This document shows, piece by piece, positions 5,834 to 13,110 of a stretch of DNA of 16,157 nucleotides. The stretch's first letter is position 1. The number at the start of each line of letters is the position of its first letter. The stretch is taken from the NCBI GenBank assembly GCA_002433335.1, contig DJHY01000183.1, positions 1-16,157 on the forward strand, read 5' to 3'. The position numbers and the translations under genes are program-made. The stretch is from Rhodospirillaceae bacterium UBA6608. Its GTDB lineage: Bacteria; Pseudomonadota; Alphaproteobacteria; Rhodospirillales_A; Casp-alpha2. The notes beneath the pieces are model-generated. The model saw only the letters and a list, made by a program, of their open reading frames with translations. It was not told where the DNA came from and did no database searches.

Positions 5834-5858
5834 GATCAAGGCTTGGAGGGCAGGGCAG

Positions 5859-6974
5859 GTGAACGGCAACGATAAAGCGGGCTATCTGAAAGTCCGCGAC
5901 GTGATCAAGAAATTCGGAGAATTCACGGCGCTGAAGGGCGTGTCCCTGGACGTGGGCGAGGGGGAGTTCGTGTGCTTCCTGGGCCCGTCCGGTTGCGGCA
6001 AGACGACCCTGTTGCGCGCCATCGCGGGGCTGGATATCCAGACCTCGGGCTCGGTCGAACAGGCGGGGCGCGACATTTCGACGCTGCCCCCGAATGAACG
6101 CGATTTCGGCATCGTGTTTCAGTCCTATGCGTTGTTCCCCAACCTGACGGTGAAGAAGAACATCGCCTATGGCCTGGAGAATCGCAAAATGCCGAAGGCC
6201 GAAATTCAGACCAAGGTCTTCGACCTGTTGGCACTGGTCGGCCTGACCGAACACGGCGACAAGTACCCGTCGCAATTGTCGGGCGGTCAGCAGCAGCGCG
6301 TGGCCCTGGCCCGCGCGCTTGCGACCTCGCCGGGATTGCTATTGCTGGATGAGCCGCTGTCGGCGCTGGACGCCAAGGTCCGCGTCCACCTGCGGCACGA
6401 GATCAAGATGCTGCAGGAAAAGATCGGCGTGACCACCATCATGGTGACCCACGATCAGGAAGAAGCCCTGGCCATGGCCGACCGCATCGTCGTCATGAAC
6501 CACGGGGTGATCGAACAGGTCGGCACGCCGGAAGAAATTTACGCCGATCCGGCCACGCCGTTCGTCGCCGACTTCATCGGCACGACCAACTTCATCGACG
6601 GCGAGGTTCAGGCCGGCGGGCAGGTCCGCGTCGCGGGGCTGACGCTGGATTGCGGTCCGGCCGTGGACGGCATGGCGCCGGGCGACAAGGTCACGGTCTG
6701 CATCCGTCCCGAAGACGTGCAGATCAACGAGGCCGCGGGCGAAGGAGTGCCCGGCGGGATCGCGGTCAAGGTCACGGATGTCGAATTCCTGGGCTCGTTC
6801 CATCGCTGCCACGTCAAGCCGATGAACGGCAACGGCGCCGTCAACGGCCTGGAGTTCATGGTCGACCTGTCGGCCAACCGGGCGCGGGCGCTTGGCATCC
6901 GCGAAGGCATGGACATTCATGCCTCGCTGCCGGCCGAACTGGTGCGTGTCTATCGCTCCACCGCCTCGGTCTGA
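5859..6974 (+). CDS. phnT: AEP ABC transporter, ATP-binding subunit
   Basis: The 371-residue product (counted from GTG 5859) is a complete ABC ATPase: Walker A 'GPSGCGKT' (42-49), Q-loop 'FQSYALFPN' (Q88), signature 'LSGGQQQRVALARAL' (140-154), Walker B 'LLLDEP' (161-166), H-loop 'THDQEEALAMADR' (H198). A C-terminal TOBE-type regulatory domain follows from about 240. It belongs to the PhnT2 group and would energise uptake with the PhnS and PhnU neighbours at the inner membrane. An in-frame TTG lies 30 bases upstream at 5829, but GGAGGG 8 bases before the GTG makes GTG the better start. The gene ends 10 bases before phnU; its stop codon overlaps the phnU ribosome binding site, so the two are translationally linked. 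No convincing separate promoter is seen, so expression probably depends on read-through of the terminator behind phnS. Confidence 0.88.
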   Translation: MNGNDKAGYLKVRDVIKKFGEFTALKGVSLDVGEGEFVCFLGPSGCGKTTLLRAIAGLDIQTSGSVEQAGRDISTLPPNERDFGIVFQSYALFPNLTVKKNIAYGLENRKMPKAEIQTKVFDLLALVGLTEHGDKYPSQLSGGQQQRVALARALATSPGLLLLDEPLSALDAKVRVHLRHEIKMLQEKIGVTTIMVTHDQEEALAMADRIVVMNHGVIEQVGTPEEIYADPATPFVADFIGTTNFIDGEVQAGGQVRVAGLTLDCGPAVDGMAPGDKVTVCIRPEDVQINEAAGEGVPGGIAVKVTDVEFLGSFHRCHVKPMNGNGAVNGLEFMVDLSANRARALGIREGMDIHASLPAELVRVYRSTASV

Positions 6975-6984
6975 GGAGGGGATC

Positions 6985-8694
6985 ATGGCCAACGGAGCAA
7001 CGACCGCGGCGGCGACCCCGCCGGTGGTGAAGCCGAAAGTCAGCGGCGAAGATTGGATCATGCGCGCGGTGCTGATGGGCATCGGCCTGTACCTGACCGT
7101 CTCGATCCTGCTGCCGCTCTACGCGATCTTGTCGAAAAGCTTCAAGAACGCGGACGGCGTTTACATCGGGCTGTCCAACTATGCGAAGTTCTTTTCCACC
7201 CCGGCGCTGTTCTGGTCGATTCAGAACAGCCTGACGGTCACGCTGATCTGTTGCGTCATCGTCGTCACCCTGGCGTTCATCTATGCCTACGCGCTGACCC
7301 GGACCAGCATGCCGTTCAAGGGGCTGTTCAAGGGCGTGGCCCTGCTGCCGATTCTCATGCCGTCGCTGCTGCCGGCGATCGCGCTGGTTTATCTGTTCGG
7401 CCATCAGGGGATTTTCAAATCCTGGCTGATGGGCCATGAACTGTACGGCCCGATCGGCATCGTCATGGGCGAATGCTTTTATGTGTTCCCGCATGTGCTG
7501 ACGATCCTGTTGATCGCCATGGCCAATTCGGACGCGCGTTTGTATGAGGCCTCGGACGCGCTGGGCGCCTCGAAGATAAAGACCTTCTTCACCGTGACCC
7601 TGCCCAGCGTGCGCTATGGCCTGGTCTCGGCATTCTTTGTCTGCTTCACCCTGGTCATTACCGACTTCGGTGTGCCCAAGGTGGTAGGCGGCAAATACAA
7701 CGTGCTGGCGACCGACATCTACAAACAGGTGGTCGGGCGGCAGGACTTCGAAATGGGCGCGGTCGTCTCCATGATCCTGCTGCTGCCCGCGTTGTTCGCC
7801 TTCGCCGCCGACCGCATCGTGCAGCGCCGACAGGTCGCCTTGCTGTCGGCCCGCGCCGTTCCGTTCGAGCCAAAAAAAGACCGGGTGGTCGACTACGGCA
7901 TGCTGGCTTTTTGCAGCCTGATCGGCGTGATCCTGGTATCGGTCCTGACGATGGCGGCCTTTGCCTCCTACGCGACCTTCTGGCCCTATAACCTGACCCT
8001 GTCCCTGAAGCATTATGCCTTCGACATGATGGACGGCGGCGGTTGGGATTCTTATTACAACTCGATCGAGCTGGCGGCCTGGACCGCCGTGATCGGCACC
8101 GCCATGGTCTTCACCGGCGCTTATCTGGTGGAGAAGAGCAAGGGCTTCAAAACCGGCCGGGCGGCGATGCAGCTGTTATGCATGGTGCCGATGGCCGTGC
8201 CGGGCCTGGTCCTGGGGCTGGCCTATGTGTTTTTCTTCAACGCGCCGGGCAACCCGCTGGGCTTCCTCTACCACACCATGCCGATTCTGGTGATCTGTAC
8301 GGTCACGCACTTCTACACCGTGTCGCATTTGACGGCGATTACGGCGCTGAAGCAGTTGGACGCCGAATTCGAAAGCGTGTCGCAGTCGTTGAAGGTCCCG
8401 TTCTACAAGACCTTCTTCCGTATAACGGTGCCGGTCTGCATGCCGGCGATTCTCGACATTTCGATGTATCTGTTCGTCAACGCGATGACGACGGTCTCGG
8501 CGGTTGTGTTCCTGTACTCGCCCGATACGGCTCTGGCTTCGATCGCGATCCTGAACATGGACGATGCGGGCGACGTCGCGCCCGCAGCCGCCATGGGGAT
8601 GATGATCGTCGGCACGGCCGCGGCGGTTCGGCTGGTGCATGCCGTGCTGTCCCGGGGTATTCTTGCCCGCACCCAGGCTTGGCGAAAACGGTGA
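6985..8694 (+). CDS. phnU: AEP ABC transporter, fused double permease
   Basis: The 569-residue product (from ATG 6985) contains two permease modules in one chain, about twelve membrane helices in all. Each has an EAA loop that contacts the ATPase: 'EASDALGASKIKTFFTVTLP' at 188-207 and 'FESVSQSLKVPFYKTFFRIT' at 462-481. The chain is split near residues 280-300 by a charged linker. This two-in-one form is typical of the PhnU2 and iron-type transporters and replaces separate PhnU and PhnV subunits. The frame is open further upstream within phnT, but the ATG with GAGGAGGGG just ahead of it is clearly the start. It forms the channel for AEP across the inner membrane. The next gene, phnW, begins 154 bases downstream behind its own regulatory element. 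Confidence 0.88.
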   Translation: MANGATTAAATPPVVKPKVSGEDWIMRAVLMGIGLYLTVSILLPLYAILSKSFKNADGVYIGLSNYAKFFSTPALFWSIQNSLTVTLICCVIVVTLAFIYAYALTRTSMPFKGLFKGVALLPILMPSLLPAIALVYLFGHQGIFKSWLMGHELYGPIGIVMGECFYVFPHVLTILLIAMANSDARLYEASDALGASKIKTFFTVTLPSVRYGLVSAFFVCFTLVITDFGVPKVVGGKYNVLATDIYKQVVGRQDFEMGAVVSMILLLPALFAFAADRIVQRRQVALLSARAVPFEPKKDRVVDYGMLAFCSLIGVILVSVLTMAAFASYATFWPYNLTLSLKHYAFDMMDGGGWDSYYNSIELAAWTAVIGTAMVFTGAYLVEKSKGFKTGRAAMQLLCMVPMAVPGLVLGLAYVFFFNAPGNPLGFLYHTMPILVICTVTHFYTVSHLTAITALKQLDAEFESVSQSLKVPFYKTFFRITVPVCMPAILDISMYLFVNAMTTVSAVVFLYSPDTALASIAILNMDDAGDVAPAAAMGMMIVGTAAAVRLVHAVLSRGILARTQAWRKR

Positions 8695-8746
8695 GCGGCC
8701 TTGTGCCGTCCGCCATTTTCCAGGCCGGAAACATCATAGGCGCCGC

Positions 8747-8777
8747 CTATGGATGTTATCCGAATTAACGATTTGAC
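8747..8777 (+). promoter_or_regulatory. Composite LysR box and -35 element, copy 2 (phnW promoter)
   Basis: CTAT at 8747, TAT-N7-ATC at 8748-8760 (the LysR box, one base off the T-N11-A rule), and CGATTTGAC at 8769-8777. It has the same 22-base step from CTAT to CGATTTGAC as the other two copies. The element ends 71 bases before the phnW ATG. The -10 region at 17 bases (GAAACT) is poor, consistent with a promoter that needs an activator. Confidence 0.62.
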
Positions 8778-8848
8778 GAATTGAACCCCGGGGACGAAAC
8801 TCCGCCCCCAACGACATTTCTGGCCGACATTTATCGAAAGGCTTCGCC

Positions 8849-9982
8849 ATGACCCTGACCCCCGGTGATCCCCTGCTGCTGACGCCCGGCCCGCTGACCA
8901 CGGCGGCCGAAACCCGTGAAGCCATGATGCATGACTGGGGGTCGCGCGATCAGGCATTCATCGACGCCAACGCGACCGTGCGCGATGCCCTGTTGAAGAT
9001 CGCCAACATTGCCGACACTCACGTCACGGTCCCGCTGCAAGGGTCGGGAACCTTCGTGGTCGAGGCCGCGCTCTGCACCCTGGTCCCGAAAACGGGTAAG
9101 GCGCTGATCCTGGTCAACGGCGCTTACGGTAAGCGCATGGCGAAGATCCTCGACTACGCGGGTCGCGCCTATGAGATTTCCGAAACCGCCGAGGACGTGC
9201 CGCCGGACGCGCAGGCCCTGGCCGCCAAGTTGGCCGCCGATGCCGCGATCACCCATGTGCTGGTCGTGCATTGCGAAACCACCTCCGGCATCCTCAACCC
9301 GATCCAGGATATCGCCGACGTGGTCAAGGCCGCGGGCCGATCGCTGATCATCGACGCGATGAGCGCTTTCGGCGCGATCGAACTGGACGGCTCGAAGGTT
9401 TATTTCGACGCGGTCATGGCATCGTCCAACAAATGCCTGGAAGGCGTGCCGGGCATGGGCTTCGCCCTGATCCGCAAGACGGTCCTGGAAGGCTGCGAAG
9501 GCAACGCCCATTCCCTGTCGCTCGATCTGTACGATCAGTGGAAGGCGATGGAAGGCAACGGTCAGTGGCGCTTCACGCCGCCGACCCACGTGATCTTCGC
9601 CTTCGCCAAGGCGATCGAACAGTTCGAAGCCGAAGGCGGACAGCCCGGCCGCTTCGCCCGCTATTCCAACAACTGCAAGATCCTGATCGACGGCATGGCC
9701 GCGCTGGGCTTCCAGCCGCTGCTGCCCCAGGGCCTGCAAGCGCCGATCATCGTGACCTTCCATATGCCGTCGGACCCGGCGTTCGATTTCCAGGTGTTCT
9801 ACGACAAGGTCAAGGATCGGGGCTTCGTGCTTTATCCGGGCAAGCTGACGGTCGCGCCGAGCTTCCGTGTCGGCTGCATCGGGCACTTGGGCGCGGACGA
9901 AATGAAGGGCGCGCTCAAGGCCATGTCCGAGGTGCTGTCCGAGATGGGCGTGAAAAACGGCGCCCCGCAGGCGGCGGAATAA
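8849..9982 (+). CDS. phnW: 2-aminoethylphosphonate:pyruvate transaminase
   Basis: This cytosolic PLP enzyme moves the amino group of AEP to pyruvate, giving phosphonoacetaldehyde and alanine; it is the first step of the pathway. The 377-residue product has the usual family length and all key motifs: N-terminal 'LLLTPGPLTT' (9-18), cofactor-phosphate loop 'GSGT' (65-68), 'HCETTSGILNP' (141-151), 'IIDAMSAFG' with D169, and 'SSNKCLEGVPG' with the Schiff-base lysine K195. The C-terminal 'FRVGCIGHL' has R340, which likely binds the substrate. The ATG at 8849 has AAAGG about 8 bases upstream, a weak site. It has its own regulatory element (8747-8777) and its own terminator (10023-10049), so it appears to be a single-gene unit. 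Confidence 0.95.
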   Translation: MTLTPGDPLLLTPGPLTTAAETREAMMHDWGSRDQAFIDANATVRDALLKIANIADTHVTVPLQGSGTFVVEAALCTLVPKTGKALILVNGAYGKRMAKILDYAGRAYEISETAEDVPPDAQALAAKLAADAAITHVLVVHCETTSGILNPIQDIADVVKAAGRSLIIDAMSAFGAIELDGSKVYFDAVMASSNKCLEGVPGMGFALIRKTVLEGCEGNAHSLSLDLYDQWKAMEGNGQWRFTPPTHVIFAFAKAIEQFEAEGGQPGRFARYSNNCKILIDGMAALGFQPLLPQGLQAPIIVTFHMPSDPAFDFQVFYDKVKDRGFVLYPGKLTVAPSFRVGCIGHLGADEMKGALKAMSEVLSEMGVKNGAPQAAE

Positions 9983-10022
9983 CGCCGTCCGGCACGGCAT
10001 CCCACACCGGCAAGAACAGGCA

Positions 10023-10049
10023 GGCGTCGCCCTTTGGGCGGCGCCTTTT
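10023..10049 (+). terminator. Intrinsic terminator after phnW
   Basis: GGCGTCGCCC (10023-10032) pairs with GGGCGGCGCC (10036-10045), a 10-bp stem with one G.U pair and a TTT loop, followed by TTTT. It lies 41 bases after the phnW stop and upstream of the phnA regulatory element, separating the two units. Confidence 0.8.
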
Positions 10050-10095
10050 CTGTGTCCGCACCAGTTTTCGAGCCGCTCCGTCATATTGATTTAAC

Positions 10096-10126
10096 CTATC
10101 AATCACATAGCTATTAGCGATTTGAC
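10096..10126 (+). promoter_or_regulatory. Composite LysR box and -35 element, copy 3 (phnA-phnY promoter)
   Basis: CTAT at 10096, TAT-N7-ATA at 10097-10109 (an exact T-N11-A LysR box), then CGATTTGAC at 10118-10126. This copy gives the clearest promoter: TTGACA at 10122-10127, a 17-base spacer, then GAGAAT at 10145-10150 (six and four matches to consensus). Transcription would start near 10157, about 50 bases before the phnA ATG. Confidence 0.68.
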
Positions 10127-10206
10127 ATATCCTTTGCCGCTCACGAGAATTTCGGCAACCAAGCGGGCCGCGTTTTGGCCCCAAGCATTCAAAGGTGAGC
10201 AGCATC

Positions 10207-11478
10207 ATGGATCAGTCCAATACCCACCCCAGCACCGTGACCGTCAACGGCCGCAGCTATGCCTGGCCGAAGCAGCCGTTGGTCGTCGTCTGTATCGACG
10301 GATCGGAGCCCGATTACATCGAGCAGGCGATCGCCGGCGGCCATATGCCGTTTCTCGAAAAGGCGCTGAAGGGCGGGTCTGATCTCCGGGCCGAATGCGT
10401 GGTCCCCAGCTTCACCAACCCGAACAATCTGTCGATCGTCACCGGCGTGCCGCCCAAGGTGCATGGCATCTCCGGCAACTTCTTCCTGGACCCGGACACG
10501 GGCGAGGAAGTGATGATGAACGATCCCAAGTTCCTGCGCACGGATACGATCTTCAAGGCGTTCCATGACGCCGGGGCCAAGGTTGCGATCGTTACTGCCA
10601 AGGACAAACTGCGTCGCCTGCTGGGCCATGGGCTCGACTTTACCTCGGGCCGCGCGGTCGCGTTCTCGTCGGAAAAAGCGGACGAGACGACTATGGCCGA
10701 AAACGGCATCGATGATGCGCAGGCGATGGTCGGCCGCCCGATCCCCGATGTCTATTCCGCCGACCTGTCGGAATTCATTTTCGACGCGGGCGTGAAGCTG
10801 ATGGAAACCATGCGCCCCGACCTGATGTATCTGTCGACCACTGACTACATCCAGCACAAGCACGCCCCGGGCACGCCAGTCGCCAATCAGTTCTACGCCA
10901 TGATGGACAGCTATTGGGCGAAACTCGATGCGCTGGGCGCCGTCCTGGCGATGACCGCCGACCACGGCATGAACGCCAAGTTCAACGATGCGGGCGCGCC
11001 CGATGTGATTTACCTGCAGGAAGTGATGGACGGCATCCTGGGCGCCGGTCAGGCGCGGGTGATCCTGCCGATCACCGACCCTTATGTCGTGCACCACGGC
11101 GCGCTGGGCTCGTTCGCCACGATCTACCTGCCGACGGGTGCCAATCAGTCGGACGTCATTTCCAAGCTGGCCGCCGTGCCGGGCGTTCAGAAGGTTTATG
11201 ACCGCGCCCATGGCTGCGCCGAGTTCGAACTGCCCGAGGATCGCCTGGGTGACCTGATCGTTGTGTCGGAAAAGTCGAAGGTGCTGGGCACCTCGTCTGA
11301 CCGCCATGACCTGAGCCAGTTGAAGGAGCCGCTGCGCTCTCACGGTGGCGTGACCGAACAGAAGGTTCCGCTGATCGTGACCCGCCATGCCGATGTCGAA
11401 GGCAGCCGCCGGCTGCGCAACTTCGACATTTTCGACGTGGCCTTGAACCACACGGCGGTCGCCGCGAACGCCGCCTGA
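10207..11478 (+). CDS. phnA: Phosphonoacetate hydrolase
   Basis: The enzyme cleaves phosphonoacetate to acetate and phosphate with two bound zinc ions, the carbon-phosphorus bond-breaking step here. The 423-residue product belongs to the alkaline phosphatase superfamily. Visible active-site residues are D31 ('VVCIDGSEPDY'), nucleophile T70 ('PSFTNPNNLSIVTG'), D213 and H217 ('TTDYIQHKH'), D252-H253 ('TADHGMN') and H379 ('RSHGG'). They keep the spacing I recall for the characterised Sinorhizobium PhnA. An in-frame GTG lies at 10195, but it sits inside AAAGGTGA (10191-10198), which is an excellent ribosome binding site for the ATG at 10207, so the ATG is preferred. It is followed by phnY after 48 bases with no terminator. 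Confidence 0.93.
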   Translation: MDQSNTHPSTVTVNGRSYAWPKQPLVVVCIDGSEPDYIEQAIAGGHMPFLEKALKGGSDLRAECVVPSFTNPNNLSIVTGVPPKVHGISGNFFLDPDTGEEVMMNDPKFLRTDTIFKAFHDAGAKVAIVTAKDKLRRLLGHGLDFTSGRAVAFSSEKADETTMAENGIDDAQAMVGRPIPDVYSADLSEFIFDAGVKLMETMRPDLMYLSTTDYIQHKHAPGTPVANQFYAMMDSYWAKLDALGAVLAMTADHGMNAKFNDAGAPDVIYLQEVMDGILGAGQARVILPITDPYVVHHGALGSFATIYLPTGANQSDVISKLAAVPGVQKVYDRAHGCAEFELPEDRLGDLIVVSEKSKVLGTSSDRHDLSQLKEPLRSHGGVTEQKVPLIVTRHADVEGSRRLRNFDIFDVALNHTAVAANAA

Positions 11479-11526
11479 AACAAATCCGAACCATAACCCC
11501 CGCAGGGACGTCTGGAGGACAATTCA

Positions 11527-12984
11527 ATGGATAGTGCCGTTGCCGTTGCTAAGGATGAAGTGATCCACGAGAAACTCCGCATCGCCGGAGACAGCGGTGT
11601 GCGCGACGAGCGCATCGAGGTCATGAACCCCTACACCAATCAGGTCGTCGGCACGGTGCCCAAGGCCTCGGTCGAGGATGTCCGGAAGGCCTTCGACATC
11701 GCTGCGGAATATGAGCCCAAGCTGACCCGTCACGAACGGGCGGAGATCCTCAAGAAGACCGGCGAGATCCTGTATTCCCGCCGCGACGAGGTATCGGACC
11801 TGATCACCGCCGAATGCGGCCTGTCCAAGAAAGATTCCCTGTACGAAGCCGGGCGCTCCAACAGCGTGTTCAACCTGGCGGCGGCGCTGACCCTGATGGA
11901 TGACGGACAGGTCTTTTCCTGCGACGTCTCGCCTTCGGGCCCGAAGCGTAAAATCTTCACCACCCGCTCGCCGCTGACCGCGATCAGCGCCATCACGCCG
12001 TTCAACCATCCGCTGAACCAGGTCGCGCACAAGATCGCGCCTTCGGTCGCGACCAACAACTGCATGGTCCTGAAGCCGACGGAAAAGACGCCGCTGACGG
12101 CGATGCTCCTGGCCGACGTGCTGTACGAAGCGGGCCTGCCGCAGGAAATGTTCCAGGTCATCACCGGCGACCCGAAAGACATCGCCGACGAGATGATCAC
12201 CAATGAACATGCCGAACTGATCACCTTCACCGGCGGCGTGCCGATCGGCAAGTACATCGCCGAGAAAGCGGGCTACAAGCGCACGGTTCTGGAACTGGGC
12301 GGCAACGATCCGTTGATCGTGATGGAAGACGCCGATCTGGAAAAGGCCGCGACCCTGGCCGTCGCCGGGGCGACCAAGAACTCGGGTCAGCGCTGCACCG
12401 CCGTGAAGCGCATCCTGGTGGTCGATGCCGTGGCCGACGACTTCGTCAAGCTGTGCGAAGAAAAGGTCAAGGCGATCAAGTACGGCAATCCGATGGATCC
12501 CGACACCGACGTCGGCACCGTGATCGACGAACAGGCGGCGATGCTGTTCGAACGCCGGGTCAACGACGCCGTCTCCAAGGGTGCTGAACTGCTGTACGGC
12601 AACAAACGCGACGGCGCCGTTTATTCGCCGACCCTGGTCGACCGGGTGCCGTTCGATTGCGAACTGGTGCGCGAGGAAACCTTCGGCCCCGTGGTGCCGA
12701 TCATTCGCTGCCCCAACGATATTGAGCAGGTCATGGCGATTTCCAACTCGACCGCCTTCGGCTTGTCGTCGGGCGTTTGCACCAACAACATGGAATACAT
12801 CACCCGCTTCATCGACGGCCTGAAGGTCGGCACGGTGAACGTTTGGGAAGTGCCTGGCTTCCGGATCGAGATGTCGCCGTTCGGCGGGATCAAGGACTCG
12901 GGCCTCGGCTATAAAGAAGGCGTGATCGAGGCGATGAAGAGCTTCACCAACGTGAAGACCTTCTCCATGCCTTGGTTGAGCTGA
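11527..12984 (+). CDS. phnY: Phosphonoacetaldehyde dehydrogenase
   Basis: This NAD-dependent aldehyde dehydrogenase oxidises phosphonoacetaldehyde, the product of PhnW, to phosphonoacetate, the substrate of PhnA. The 485-residue product has the standard layout: 'TPFNHPLN' with N160 and H161, 'KPTEKTPL' (183-190) for the cofactor, 'FTGG' (234-237), 'LELGGNDP' with general base E256, and 'NSGQRCT' with catalytic C290. R110 and H161 lie where the family's phosphonate-binding Arg and His are expected, as I recall from the Sinorhizobium enzyme. GGAGGA 7 bases upstream of the ATG at 11527 is the best ribosome binding site of the locus. It shares the phnA promoter. No strong terminator follows, so read-through to the cotransporter is possible. 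Confidence 0.93.
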   Translation: MDSAVAVAKDEVIHEKLRIAGDSGVRDERIEVMNPYTNQVVGTVPKASVEDVRKAFDIAAEYEPKLTRHERAEILKKTGEILYSRRDEVSDLITAECGLSKKDSLYEAGRSNSVFNLAAALTLMDDGQVFSCDVSPSGPKRKIFTTRSPLTAISAITPFNHPLNQVAHKIAPSVATNNCMVLKPTEKTPLTAMLLADVLYEAGLPQEMFQVITGDPKDIADEMITNEHAELITFTGGVPIGKYIAEKAGYKRTVLELGGNDPLIVMEDADLEKAATLAVAGATKNSGQRCTAVKRILVVDAVADDFVKLCEEKVKAIKYGNPMDPDTDVGTVIDEQAAMLFERRVNDAVSKGAELLYGNKRDGAVYSPTLVDRVPFDCELVREETFGPVVPIIRCPNDIEQVMAISNSTAFGLSSGVCTNNMEYITRFIDGLKVGTVNVWEVPGFRIEMSPFGGIKDSGLGYKEGVIEAMKSFTNVKTFSMPWLS

Positions 12985-13009
12985 TCGCGGCTTCTTTCTT
13001 CGTCTCCGT

Positions 13010-13038
13010 TTGCGGACGGAACGATTTCAGGGTATAAG
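13010..13038 (+). promoter_or_regulatory. Candidate promoter of the Na/phosphate cotransporter gene
   Basis: TTGCGG (13010-13015), a 17-base spacer, then TATAAG (13033-13038); three and five matches to the sigma-70 hexamers. It would start transcription near 13045, giving a leader of about 65 bases. A small hairpin (CGCAC-TCA-GTGCG, 13039-13051) falls at the predicted start. No phn-type LysR element is present. Confidence 0.4.
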
Positions 13039-13071
13039 CGCACTCAGTGCGTATTGATGCGGGATGGGCAG

Positions 13072-13090
13072 CCGGGGTGAACAACCCCGG
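13072..13090 (+). other. Hairpin in the leader of the cotransporter gene
   Basis: CCGGGGT (13072-13078) and ACCCCGG (13084-13090) form a perfect 7-bp stem with a GAACA loop, 20 bases before the GTG start. No T-tract follows, so it is not an ordinary terminator. It may affect translation or message stability. Confidence 0.45.
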
Positions 13091-13110
13091 GGCCGTCCGT
13101 AAACGCAGAC

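Noticed and set aside
5829..5858. TTG at 5829 as the phnT start
   Set aside because: It lies inside the tandem repeat without a ribosome binding site, whereas GTG 5859 has GGAGGG at ideal spacing and fits the usual N-terminus.
10195..10206. GTG at 10195 as the phnA start
   Set aside because: It overlaps AAAGGTGA, which serves the ATG at 10207; nothing upstream could serve the GTG.
13022..13030. CGATTTCAG before the Na/phosphate cotransporter as a fourth LysR element
   Set aside because: Only part of CGATTTGAC matches, and there is no CTAT or T-N11-A box at the fixed spacing upstream.
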